Positions 1-11,658 of a stretch of 64,000 nt of DNA are shown in pieces (position 1 is the stretch's first letter; every line of letters begins with the position of its first letter). The translations under genes and the position numbers were made by a program. The DNA is from Lingula anatina (Eukaryota; Brachiopoda; Lingulata; Lingulida; Lingulidae), in the NCBI RefSeq assembly GCF_001039355.2, contig NW_019775711.1, forward strand, positions 179,170 through 243,169, given 5' to 3'. Under the pieces are notes generated by a model that saw only the letters and a program-made list of their open reading frames with translations, had not been told where the DNA came from and made no database searches.

Positions 1-477
1 GTACAAAAGTTTAAGAAAAGGAATAAAATGTGCTATCCAGAAAAAATGGCCTGAAATTATAACGTCAAAAGATATGCTTATTAGATCCTATAGACCAAAG
101 TTAATAGAAGTAAGGCTTAAAGATTAAAAAGGTCAGGGACAATCTACAATATTCTACTTATGGCTAGTCTGAAAATGCAATGCAAGTCATCATATGAAGT
201 GAAATGGGAAAATAAGTTAAATTGGAAGAGAATTTCAATTGGACAATTGTTAACAAAAACATTTTTAAGTACAGAGGAAACAAAATTTAGATGGTTTCAG
301 TATAGAATAGTGCATCAAATTTTGGCAACAAACAGATACTTGTATTGCATTAAGGTTAAAGATAGTAATGTATGTACCTTTTGTAAAACAGAAGTAGAAA
401 GTATTGAACATCTTTTTTTTTTTGTGAATGTATGCTTGTTCAGTATCTATGGGGTAGATTTTAATCAATTAAAATAA
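1..477 (+). mobile_element. Degenerate LINE ORF2 3' fragment
   Basis: This is a remnant of the C-terminal part of a non-LTR retrotransposon reverse-transcriptase protein. Translation across two frames gives VRDNLQYSTYG (around 132-164), then FRWFQYRIVHQILATNRYL and CTFC...EHLFF. That order resembles the C-terminal zinc-finger-like segment of Tx1/L1-type ORF2 proteins (CxxC, then H, then C). The frame changes and a T-run that lengthens the H-to-C spacing show it is dead. The 5' part lies outside the window. Assignment to a named clade is not possible from this fragment. Confidence 0.6.
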
Positions 478-1082
478 GATGGTTAAATGAATATACAAAA
501 ACAATAATTGAACTAAGTAGTCGTGACATTATATTATTCGGCTCTAATAAGATGGCTTTAAATCAAATAATACTTATTGTAAAATATATATATATATATA
601 TAAATCCTTGTCCAGTTAAAATATGAACAGAAATGGATATTGAAGACGTGCTACGGTTAATGGAATATTTTTCATGTTTTTAATATTTCAATAACAAATA
701 ACATATTGCCTAATTCTCGTGTTGGCCACAACAGACTCATAGCCAGCTGCAATTACAGGTCTATTTTATGGGTATCAGAACTTTCTTCGTAAAAGAGCGA
801 TTGCAGGAAGCTATTTACTTTATTATAGTTCCAACCAGTTTCTATGTTAGGAAAAATATATCTTCATGTTCGGATCAAGTCTGATAATTACTGTCGTACA
901 AACCAAACCATCTTGCTGAGTTATAATGTCACATAACTTTACAAATATATCACATTGTTAATTCTTCTCTTTTCGACTAAATGCCCTTCAATATCAACAT
1001 ATAAATTTAAAAACTTTTAGATGAATATTTATTATATGTAAGGAGGAAGTTTTCTTATTGACTAAATCGCTTTTTTTTTCTT

Positions 1083-1400
1083 AAAGGGATAACAACTGTT
1101 AATTTTGGCCAAATAATGCATTTTCCTTGGGTAAAGGGCAATTTTCCCAAACTTCCCAATGGTAAATGAATCCATTCCCTCATTCAAAGTTGGTCACTGT
1201 TTTTTTTTTAGTATTAATATTCTCTTAGGAAGTTATTACGATATGTAGCCATCTACATGTATGTAGGTCACGTGATGTGATGACAAGCATAAACTCCATT
1301 AATGGACTTTTTGGTGGTAAAATAGAATTTATTATATTGCTATGAGTTGTTTGTAATTTATTCATGGTGAAATATGGATATCTTACGAAAAGTTGTTATC
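1083..1400. mobile_element. MITE with AAAGGGATAACA inverted ends
   Basis: A roughly 320-bp block begins AAAGGGATAACAACT and ends AGTTGTTATCCTTT, its imperfect reverse complement. A relative lies at 29723-30060 with matching internal landmarks such as TTTTGGCCAA, AATGAATCCAT and GGTGGTAAAA (TGTGGTAAAA in the relative). The equivalent place in copy B (around 9060-9080) passes directly from the T-run to the ACTGCACTACAAAAG block, so it provides an empty site. No coding capacity is visible. Confidence 0.65.
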
Positions 1401-1866
1401 CTTTCAACATTTTCAACTACACTACAAAAGTCAAACCAAAAATGATGTATTATTCCACTAACACATTTGTTAAACTGTTTTGATATGGTTTAAGATAATT
1501 ACCATTTTACTTAAGATGCTGGGACACGTTACCAAAATGAATTAACATAAAACCTACATGTTACGAGTTCAATACAATTCATATCTGCAAATGGGCAATG
1601 TTATATGGACAACATCATATAAACCAAAAATTATTTTGGAAAAAAATTAGCAATTGTCAAGATATAAACCACGTCTTCACTCCGATGATAGTGTCTTTTG
1701 TTACTGCATCTGTCAGTACTGTAATTTTGTCATTTTGGCAAATGTAAAAGTGAACATATTGTTTTGATTTGGTTCGTAGAAAGACATAGTCAATAAACAG
1801 TATGGTATTTCAGAGGTCGTTAACAAGAAAATCGCTTTTCTTTAGTCATATACTGGAAGAAAGTAC

Positions 1867-2026
1867 ATATTATCCAACGCGTCATGGGGTTTCCTTTATG
1901 TTTGACTATGACGTCCTTTATCAAAGTAGTACTTAAAATAACTGGACATATTGTCCAACGCGTCATGGGGTTTCCTTTATGTTTGACTATGACGTCCTTT
2001 ATCAAAGTAGTACTTAAAATAACTGG
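1867..2026 (+). repeat. 82-bp tandem duplication
   Basis: Two adjacent, almost identical copies of a block starting near CCAACGCGTCATGGGG and ending near AAAATAACTGG. Copy B of the segmental unit has only one copy (around 9515-9590), so this is a local expansion within copy A. Confidence 0.8.
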
Positions 2027-2728
2027 GTTATGCGAATGAAATAGCTCACGCTTGAGAGCGAGAAAGAGGGAGAGAGAGGGAGAGAGAGACCAATGTCACG
2101 GATAGAAGGATTTGTTTATTTACTCGTTTGTTTATTTACTCAGATTAAATCGTGTTTGATGACAAAGTCCAGTATAAGCAATGCGGCTTAACAAGCAATT
2201 GTAATTTTTTCATATCATCCAAAGCGTCATACGGGTTTCCATTATTTTTTATTCCGACGGCCTGTATCAAAGTAGCACTGAAATCAACTGGGTGACGCAA
2301 ATAAAATAAAATAGCTAACTGGTAAGAGATGCCTTCTTTAGTTTAATGTTTTTGTTATTTTGGCTGTTATTCCATCACTGTGTCACACACTCACATACAC
2401 ACATACACATACATGCACACACTCATACACACGCACGCACACACACTTTACACACACATGACAAAGAGAGTTAAGCTAGCAAAGAGGGGGGGGGGGTAAA
2501 AAAACTGATCTATGGCTGCCACGGATAGGAGGATATCAAATATTTGATTTAACTGAGCAATATAAATATAATATTGCAATGCTGTTATAGACCTTAATAG
2601 ACTCTGGTTGAATATTTTTGGCTATCTCTCACTATCTTGCCCCAATCCAGTGGTTTTTGTGGCGCACAGACACAAACACACGAGAGAGAGAGAGAGACTG
2701 AATTTCAATAGAAATGTTTATCGTAAGA

Positions 2729-2801
2729 ACTAGGTCAATTCGACGGGCAACATAATAATGAAAAAGGGTCAATTCGACGGGCAACATAATAATGAAAAAG
2801 A
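2729..2801 (+). repeat. 36-bp tandem duplication
   Basis: The block GTCAATTCGACGGGCAACAT plus a short A-rich tail occurs twice back to back. It is local to copy A. Confidence 0.8.
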
Positions 2802-3639
2802 CAAACAAATGGTTGGCTAGAGTCTCCTTTACCGCTTTACCTCAAACATAATATTTGCCAAGCTATGGGAGTGTTAATGGAAGTCCCAACCTGTATGAAT
2901 ATTTTCTAGGTCAAATATGAAAATACACGCTTCATGCTGAACGAAAGAAGCCAATGAAAGACCGACAAATGGCGTGTGATAATAAACTGGGCATCCTATA
3001 GTCAAATAAGCACTATCGTGATTGGATAGTTTCTCGTGTGCCACGTTATTCACGAGATACACTGATGTCCCGGTGCTGGCTGTATATTATCACTAGGAAG
3101 TGAGGAGACGTTGCATTTCGTGACCCGACTTCGACGAGAAAAAAGGAGGTAAGTTTTATGTTAACTGTGAAATATTCTGATCGGTGTAATTCTGCAAATT
3201 TATGGTGATCTCCTGAACACACCAATTGTTGGCAACTAAGCAGTGACAACTCTCTCTGTGGTTCTGGAGATGCTTCCTCTCAAATATGTTGTGTTCATGT
3301 ATGACCAGGAATCCAATGAACCTACAGGTAGATGCGAACAGAGAGTGATTAAAACAGGAGATGATTACTTTGGTTCAAACTTTGAACAACCGCCTTTTGA
3401 ATTCTAAGAAAGGAATAATGTCATTTTCCATTTGTTGAAACAATTTCAATCATATTAAGAGCAAATTTTATATCAAGTGTTTTCATCATACATTTATCGT
3501 TACAGACTATCAGGCAAATTGATTTGAAATTTGTTGAATCTATTTCAATAAAAATTAAGAGCACATTTTATTTCAAGTGAATATATCATAAATTTATTGC
3601 TACAGACTATGAAGCATACATTTATCTCTACAGACTATC

Positions 3640-3701
3640 AATTGATTTGAAAATTATTGACATTGTGCGGGCGTGCTAATGGACGCTTGTCGATCCTGCA
3701 G
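3640..3701 (+). other. Putative 5' UTR exon and donor of EGF gene A
   Basis: The sequence CTGCAG followed by GTATGTTCTCC looks like an exon end and donor. The same donor is kept at 10840 (copy B) and 18957 (copy C) despite heavy drift around it. A matching acceptor, CATTCCAG or TATTCCAG, lies just upstream of the first coding exon in A (exon from 5166) and C (exon from 19435). The 5' limit of this exon cannot be seen. Confidence 0.4.
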
Positions 3702-5211
3702 GTATGTTCTCCAAGATAAATGGATTATATGCATTTCTGCTGAACGAAAAACAGCTGGTATTTACAGAACCTGCGAATGAGTTGCAAAAATGGTTTTAAC
3801 AATATCTGGTTATAAGATGAACACACTCTTAACTTGATGGGTCCACTGTGACACCGGCAATCCATTCTTATGGTTTTAAAAGGTAGTTGTCTGTATGAAA
3901 CAAATGCATGTGACCACGGTCAAGGAATAGATATCCTTCCTTTTTGTCCTGTGTCAGAACTTGGTCCAAAAGCACCAAAACCAGTTTTATTGCTATGGTT
4001 ACATAGATAATTTTGGGCCAATGTTTTGAAAATCTTACAATTGTTAGGTTTCGAAGCCTTATTAAAGATATTAAACCAAGTAATTATTTTTATAAAGCCG
4101 ATTCAGATAAACCGTAGTTTAAACTTTTTGTGGTGCTTTTTGCATTATTAGATGTCCGATGTCTCAGTTGTCACTTGTATGCGAAGTGTTGTTAAAATTT
4201 ACATTTTGACCAATTCTCAGAGAGTTTAGTCCCGGAAGTGGTCCCAGAAGTTTCAGATTTCCTCATAAGTGGGCCATAATAACTTTTTGTTATTTATAGC
4301 AAGAAGAATAAATTATTTAACGTTTTGTGAACAATGTTTATTAATTTTTTTAAAGGGCCAAATTTATCTTTTTCCACATTTTAAATTTTGGAATGTATTT
4401 TATTGTGCAATATAACTCAATCAAATTTACACATTTTCTATTTTATTTGTCTTTAAAGTAGTTTTGAGGAGGTTTATGCTTTAAATTTGTATAAATGGTA
4501 TGAAATATTGATATCTTCACAGGTAGTTTGTATTCTCTCACCAATAGTTCTTGATAGATTTGGTATCTAGAATACAAAGTACTGCCTGGACTGTAAGGCC
4601 ATCAGTCATTATAATAATAATAATAATAATAATAATTATTATTATTATTAGTATTATGTTTCTACATTATATTCGTGTATTTTAGTGACACACGCTCCAC
4701 AAGTAGCAGTATCAAAGCACTCTTTTTACTTCAACTTTTTCATTTAGTTTTTATGGAAGGGAGGCAGCGTCCTTTAATTTTTCATTGGGTTCTTTCAATG
4801 ATAGTTTATTTATTTATTATTGACTCACATATTTGTTGTTTATTTGTTGCCTACAAAAGAGAGATCAATCATTTTTAACAACGTCGATGCCTTCCCCCTC
4901 CTCTCTTGGTTCCTATCCCATCACAATGCAATGTTTGCCTTGACGGAAGTACAATTATAGCCTCGAAATTCACAAATGTTTGGTCGCTGCAAATTTCAAT
5001 GCACCCGAAAAAGATAATATATTGCCGTGTCGCATTGTTTGCGTGCCTCGTAATCTGCCATGTTTTCAAAAAAGCGAGCCCAATTTAGTTTAAAGATTGA
5101 CATACATGTATGATGATGTTGAAATTTTACCACTTTCTTTTTCTGAACATCTTATTCTATTCCAGCATAGAAGTGCTATAAAAGAATACTATCTCCAACA
5201 TCAACCAATCA

Positions 5212-6480
5212 ATGATGGGATTGTTGTTCTGCCCGAGTCTTGTTCTGGCCTTGATGGCGTGCGTCTTTCTCAGTCAACCTCAGCTGAGTCAAACTGGTAA
5301 GTGTATAGAGACCAGCTCGACATCCAAGTTCACGTACAATAGCATGTTTGCATTTCTGAGATACGATATCCATTTTCGTTTCAGCATTTTGATCTCAAAA
5401 TTTGCTTGTTTGCAATAATTATAAACCTGGTTTTTATAGATATTTTTAATTCTAAGTAATTCCCAGCTTTCTGCGGAGAATGCAATCCAAGCTGCGGTAT
5501 ATGCCCTTCTCTTTGTTTAGTCGAGTTGCCAGAACACTAACCCTGCAATGTTTTTTCCTGTAAACTTTTTTTTTTGCTGAAATGCATTCTTCAGGCCTAG
5601 GGAAGCCAAATTAGCTTGTTTGCTACTTCCGAGATATAGATACCAGCTTGACATCCATGTACATGTAGAATAGCATGTTTGCAGTTCTGAGATACAGTAT
5701 CAATTTTCGTCTCAGCATTTTGGTCTCAACATTGCTTGTTTGTAATAATTATGTGCTTAGTTTTCATGGATCTTTTCAATTCTAAGTCATTCCCATCTCC
5801 CCGCGGAGAAAACAATCTAAGCACGGCGTATGCACCTTTCGTAGTTAGCATTCACAATAACCAGCTCTACCGTATGACCAGGTCTTTTCCTTACTTCGGT
5901 CTCAATTTGCTTAGTGCTAAGCGAGGGGACTCCAGGTACTATTATAATGGTCTTTGGTATGACCAGGCCATGCATGGGGATCAAACTCATGACTTCCTGC
6001 ACCAAGAGCACTCTCTGTGGGTGGTCTTTTAAATCATTTAGACATGGCGTTCAAGTCCTGACAATGTGAAAAGGATAAAACAAGCATGACCTATCTATTC
6101 AGATTGTTTGAATTTCTAAAGTATAGTATATGTGTTTTAACATAAAGTATGCCTAACATTTAAAATGCCTAGCAACATCTATTTTCAGACGGATGCAACG
6201 CTGACAGTTGCTATTATGGTGGCTGGTGCGAAGTAGATGCTGACGCACCGCTTGGCTTCAAGTGCCTTTGTCTTTATGAGTATTTCGGAGAGAGATGCGA
6301 ATTAAGTAAGCAAAGTCTTTGTGACACTTACTATCGTCCTTTGTGGGTAACAGAAAATAGTAATACTTAGTTAATTGTTAGAAAGCATGTTTACTATTGC
6401 AACAACTGATACCAGCAGATATATGCTTCATTTAATACACTTTATCCATTAGCAATATGTCTTCTTCTATATGTAAGGAT

Positions 6481-6531
<51 letters not shown>

Positions 6532-7526
6532 GCATCTTATTCTGAAGAGAAAGAAAAAGGCTGAGAAAAAGTAATCACAAAACAGTGTCAGGTGGCAATT
6601 CTATACAAAATGAATTCCATGGATATTAGTTGCCCTGCCTTAGTAAATGCTCAAATTATTTGAATTGGAATGTCTCAACTGAAAGAGCATGCTCAGCATT
6701 TTATAATCCTTGCAATTTCCTCATTTCAGTGTCGTGCAACAACTGCTTTAATGGCGGAACATGTGTAGAAAATACTATGAATGGTACATGGTGGTGCATT
6801 TGTCCTGAGAGTTATCACGGAACATCTTGCACTATAGGTAAGCCGTGCCTTTCTAATACTGCATATATTGTATATCTCAGTATTAAAGGATAACAACTAA
6901 TAGCACTAAGTTGTGAAGCATGCAGCAAAAGAAATTACAAAACAAATTTACCGGCGCAAAAATTGATGCCAGAAGTAAATTCTATAGACTGATATTAAGC
7001 CATATGGCTCTAGATCTCTCTTTATAATTATAATACCATATTCAAACGATTATGTGGAACTCATGAAAACACGTCCTATGGTTTTAGATCTCTGTCTATT
7101 AATTACAATACAACTAACATATTCAGGTGATAAGGTGTACGTTATGAAAATGCGCCATGAAATGATGTCAATTGAGGTGGTTTAAAAAAAGTTTCAAAAT
7201 TTTCATTTGCAGGGAAGTGCCAACGTACATTTTTTATTTGTTTTCAGCACAATGTGGGGAAAACGCCCACTGCGCCTCAACGATGAGTAATACTCCATTT
7301 ACTGAGTTCAATGACAACTGCGATCCATTCTTTGGACATTGTGTTTGCGACAAGGGTTACAGCGGGGATGGATTCAACTGCACCGGTAAGTCTTGCGCCG
7401 CATTCAGGACAGAGGATAAACTAGTCCTCCGGTCAAATATGGCCAACTCACTTGAATACTTCCCCCTAATCTATTCAGTGTCTAGTAGTGGGTTAAACAG
7501 TCCTACTGCAAACTGTATTCAGAATG

Positions 7527-7563
<37 letters not shown>

Positions 7564-8436
7564 AGACATGGGCGAGTTAAAGAGTTTAAACAAGATATAA
7601 TGGCACTCTAGCCAGCTGTAATAAATAATCTTTATGACTAGAATTTTTAATTTCCAGTTGTGTTTATAAATAATAACTTAAGCGATTTGACGTCAGGCAA
7701 TGTCTATACCAATGGAATCTAACGGGAAATTTGAGTAAAGGACTATTCATATTATATTTATATATATATTGTTTATACAGGACTGTTCATATAATTTTAT
7801 TATTCTGCGTTGCTCAACATTTGATGGTAGCCTGTTAGCTGGAACATAAATAAACATTATCAAACACAAGCCGAGAAAAATGTCTTACCGTTAGCTGACC
7901 GTTGTGGGACTATATGTGACATTAACTGCCGTAACTGCAATTTTTTTACTTTGGTCAGACAGGTAGATATTATAAGACCAGGGTTAGTGAAAACAGAAAA
8001 CCAGTGACTATATATAGGCAGTACCACCTCTGCCATTTCTAAGCATGTAATAAACACCGGCCCATCCCTGGAATTCAACTAGGCTCCTTGAATCCAAGTC
8101 ATCTGACATCTTATGTAAGATACGAGAGGTTATCAACATCAGCCGTCACCACCCACCCATAGATTGGGAGGGAGTAGATGTACCTGACATTTATAAGAGG
8201 GTCGTGAGTATCAACATCTAGATGTTAGCTATGTACTCACATCAGTCTGATGAAGGCCTACCAGGTTGGCCGAAATCTAACGGTGTGAAAGTTTGCTCGG
8301 CTTGTGTTTGATAATTTTTATTAATGACTGAATAAATTTGTTTGTATATTACTGAATGCACTATGTGCTTTAATAAAAATACGGGGTCAAGTTGTCCATT
8401 AAATATACTTCTTTTCTTTCAGAATCGACGAAATAA
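5212..8436 (+). CDS. Secreted triple-EGF protein (copy A, intact)
   Basis: Five coding exons splice in frame: 5212-5296, 6189-6305, 6730-6837, 7248-7385 and 8423-8436, for a predicted 153 residues. Exon 1 starts MMGLLFCPSLVLALMACVF, a clear signal peptide, so the product should be secreted. Exons 2, 3 and 4 each encode one six-cysteine EGF domain (about residues 29-67, 68-103 and 104-149) and all introns are phase 1, the classic shuffling phase. EGF1 ends YFGERCEL, EGF2 contains NGGTCVEN, and EGF3 contains CGENAHC and CDKGYSGDGFNC. The last exon adds only E-S-T-K before the stop, and AATAAA follows at 8583. An alternative start at the second ATG changes one residue. The family and ligand are not recognised; secretion is inferred from the leader. 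Two tandem paralogues downstream are damaged. Confidence 0.75.
5300..5835 (+). repeat. Local tandem duplication in intron 1, copy A
   Basis: The block at about 5300-5512 (CAGCTCGACATCCA... to TGCGGAGAATGCAATC) is repeated in diverged form at about 5633-5835. Copy C has a single equivalent (20250-20440). It duplicates the start of intron 1, not coding sequence. Confidence 0.65.
5815..6032 (-). mobile_element. tRNA-derived SINE-like element (intron 1, copy A)
   Basis: Read on the minus strand, the block starts with a tRNA-like head: GAGTGCTC, then TGAGTTTGATCCCC, which fits a pol III B box. A conserved body follows (CCCCTCGCTTAGCACTAAGC). The orthologous block sits at 20440-20640 in intron 1 of copy C, so it entered before the A/C duplication. 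The long open frames across it in both strands are incidental. The named SINE family is not assignable without a library search. Confidence 0.55.
6481..6531 (+). repeat. (TTTA)n microsatellite
   Basis: Perfect TTTA repeat in the EGF1-EGF2 intron. The paralogous intron of copy C has a similar array at 21106-21147, so the repeat was inherited through duplication. Confidence 0.9.
7396..7525 (+). mobile_element. MITE-family fragment (CATTCAG...ATATGGCC)
   Basis: Just after the EGF3 donor lies a block with CCGCATTCAGGACAG, GGTCAAATATGGCCAAC and TGTATTCAGAATG. The same landmarks recur at 22490-22620, 36890-37215 and 57660-57800. It ends in a 36-base A-run (7527-7562). It is a degraded member of a dispersed non-coding family. 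Confidence 0.5.
7856..8315 (+). mobile_element. Penelope-like (GIY-YIG) remnant, copy A
   Basis: The block is bounded by a perfect 20-bp inverted repeat: ATTATCAAACACAAGCCGAG at 7856-7875 and its reverse complement at 8296-8315. Inside are decayed traces of the GIY-YIG reading frame that is better preserved at 23130-23396. Near the 3' end is CTGATGA (8247), then GGCC...GGCC, then GAAA (8272), the conserved core of a hammerhead ribozyme. Penelope-like retroelements are known to carry both a GIY-YIG endonuclease and hammerhead motifs. It lies in the last intron of EGF gene A. Confidence 0.6.
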
Positions 8437-8662
8437 ACACCGGGAAAACAAAATGAAAAAAAAAAATTAAAAAGGCAAATCAGGATACACAGTTTTTTGA
8501 TTATTTTAATAACCAAATTTATAATAAATATTCATTTGGACATTCATTTAAAATTATATATGGTTTGAGTATATCATTTGAAAATAAATTAATTTGGGTA
8601 TTGCATTTAAGTCTTTTTACTGCTCCACTATTTGCTGCTCCACCTTTGTTTTGATATATATG

Positions 8663-8698
<36 letters not shown>

Positions 8699-11658
8699 TG
8701 TCGTACTTAGGTTAAGTACGAACAGAAATGGACATTGACGATGACTGTAATTATTGGTATATTTTATGGATATCAGAACATGTTTCGCCAAAAAGTGATT
8801 GCAGGGAGGCAGGGAGCTATCTACTTTATTGTAGTTCTAGTGGTAGTTTATACATCTGCATGTTCGGATCAACTCTGACAACGACTGTCAAACAAACCAA
8901 ACCATCTTGCCGAATTATAATTTCACAAAACTTTATAAATATATCACTTTGGTAATTCTTCTCTTCTCAATGCCCTTCAATATTGACATATAATTTTAAA
9001 AATTTTTGGATAAATATTTATTATATGTAAGGACGGAGTTTTTATATGACTAATTTGCTTTTTTTTGCCATTTACAACTGCACTACAAAAGTCTAACTAA
9101 AAATGATGTACTATTCCACTCACATATTTGTTAAACTGTTTTGACATGATTTAAGATAATTACAATGTTACTTAATAGGTTAAGATAGTGAGACACGTTA
9201 CCAAAATCAATTTACATAAAACCTACATGTTACGAGCACAATACAAGACAATTTGCAACGGGACAAAGTCATCTGGACAACAGCATATAAACCAAAAATT
9301 ATCTTGGAAAAAAAATAGCAATTGTCACTCTGATGATTGTGTCTTTTGTTACTGCATCTGCCGATACTGTAATTTTGTCTTTTTTGTCAAAAGTAAAAGT
9401 GAACATTTTTTTGGTTTTGATTTGGTTCGTGGAAAGACATAGTCGCCAAACAGTATGGTAAAGCAAAGTTCGTAAACAAATATCCCTTTTCTTTAGTCAT
9501 ATACTGGAAGAAAGTATCCAACGCGTCATGCGGTTTCCACTATGTTTGACGTCCTTTATCAAAGTAGCACTTAAAATAACTAGGTGATGCAAATAAAATA
9601 GCTCACTGGTGCGAGAAGAATACTTTTGTTTAATTTTTTGGCTATTATTCCAACAAATTCTCACCATCATCTAGCTGTTTAGGGATGCACAGCACACACA
9701 CACACGGGCGAGAGAGAGAGGGAGAGAGAGAGAGACCGATGCCACGGATAGAAGGATTTGTTTATTTACTCGTTTGTTTTATTTACTAAATCGACGTTGA
9801 TGACTAAGTCCAAATTCGCATCCAGAATAAGCAATGTGATCTAACGAGCATCGCTTTTCATATAGTCATATGCTGGAAGTAATTTCATATCATCCAAAGC
9901 GTCATACGGGTTTCCATTATTTTGAATTCGGACGGCCTGTATTAAAGTAGCACTGAAATCAGCTGGGTGACGCAAATAAAATAAAATAGCTAACTGGTGT
10001 GAGATGCCTTCTTTAGTTTAATGTTTTGGTTATTTTGGCTGTTATTCCATCACTGTGTCACACACGCACACACACATACACAAGCACGCACACACACACT
10101 TACACACACACGACAAAGAGAGTTGAGTTAACAAAGAGGGGGATAAAAAACTGATCGATGGCTGCCACGGATAGAAGGATATCAAATATTTGATTTAACT
10201 GAGCAATATAAATATAATATTGCAATGCTGTTATAGACCTTAATGAACTCTGGTTGAATATTTTTTGGCTATCTCTCACTATCTTGCCCCAATCCAGTAG
10301 TTTTTGTGGCGCACAGACACAAACACACGAGAGAGAGAGAAGTGAGAAGACGTTGCATTTCCTGACACGACTTCGACGAGAAAAAAGGAGGTAAGTTTTA
10401 TGTTAACTGTGAAATATTCTGATCGGTGCAATTCTGCAAATTCATGGTGATCCCCTGCACACACCGATTGTTGGCAACTAAGGAGTGACAACTCTCTCGG
10501 TGGTTCTGGAGGTGCTTCCTCTCAAATATGTGTTGTTCATGTTTGACCAGGAATCCAATGAACCTAGACGCGAACAAAGAGTGATTAATACAGGAGATGA
10601 TTACCTTGGTTCAAACTTTGAACAACCGCCTTTTGAATTGTAAGAAAGGAATAATGTCATTTTCCATTTGTTGAAACTATTTCAATCATATTAAGAGGGT
10701 TTTTTTTATTTCAAGTGATTTCATCATACATTTATCGCTACAGACTATCAAGCATACATTTACCGTTACAGACTATACATTTATTCGAAATTTATTGACA
10801 TTGTACGGGCTTGGTAATGGACGCTCGTCTATCTAGCAGGTATGTTCTCCGAGACAAATGGATTATACGCTGTTCTGCTAAACGAAACACAGCTGGTATA
10901 CTTACAGAACATGCAAATGAGTTGCAAAGTTGGTTTTTAAACGCACACGCTGTAAGGCAGTTGACCTTTAATGAACACACCCTAATGCTAATTGTGTGTG
11001 AATTTGGTGACATTTGATGGCGTCTTTTCAATTTAATTGACATTTCCTTACATCTGTAGCCGTCACTGTGAAACGGTGGATTTGAGGGGTACCTCTTATA
11101 AATTTTACTAAATGGTATAAAATATGTATATTTTCACCACTATTTTGCATTTTTTTAACCATTAATCATGTTAGGCACGGTATCTGTTTCTAGGCACTAT
11201 TTCTAACACTTTACAGCTGTGAGGTGATCATTTGTAAATAAAAGTACATGGAAATGGGGGTGGTACAACCTTTGTGACCAATGTTGTATGCTTCATTTCA
11301 TACAATGTATTCATTAGCAGCGTGTCTTCTTCTGTATGTCAGACATTTTATTTATTTATTTAGTTTTAGTTTTTACTGCAAAGTGAACAGTATGTCATTT
11401 TCATTTGATGGCGCGGAGTGGCCCATTGTTAACACACTATTCACAGCATTCACAACATTATCAACATCTTATTCTGAAGGGATAGAAAAAGGTTGAACAA
11501 AAATACGCAAAAAAGTACCAGGTTGATATTCTGTACAAAATAAATTCCATAGATATCGGTTGACCTGCCTTATTAAATGCTCAAATTATAAGAATTGAAA
11601 TATCTCAACTGAAAGAGCGCGCAAAGCATGTATAAGCCTAGCAACATCCTCATTTCAG

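Larger units (their letters stand above)
600..8700 (+). repeat. Tandem segmental duplication, copy A
   Basis: First of three head-to-tail copies of one unit. The left junction is marked by a segment (about 625-690) that recurs at about 8716 and 13827. Shared blocks follow in the same order: a TATCCAACGCGTCATG block near 1870 (9515 in B), the block with GACAAAGTCC near 2160 (9805 and 17650), CA-rich microsatellites, a putative 5' untranslated exon with donor near 3702, the EGF exons, and a polyadenylation signal near 8583. Copy A is the longest and carries the intact gene. Compared with B it holds an extra MITE (1083-1400). Confidence 0.8.

Noticed and set aside
2380-2460. CRISPR-like array of short CA-rich repeats
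   Set aside because: It is an interrupted CA microsatellite in an animal genome, without uniform repeats or spacers.
5736-6032. 98-codon frame with a relative at 20381-20638 as a conserved gene
   Set aside because: The similarity covers a SINE-like repeat with a tRNA-like head on the opposite strand, and frames are open on both strands. The two copies are simply the duplicated intron.
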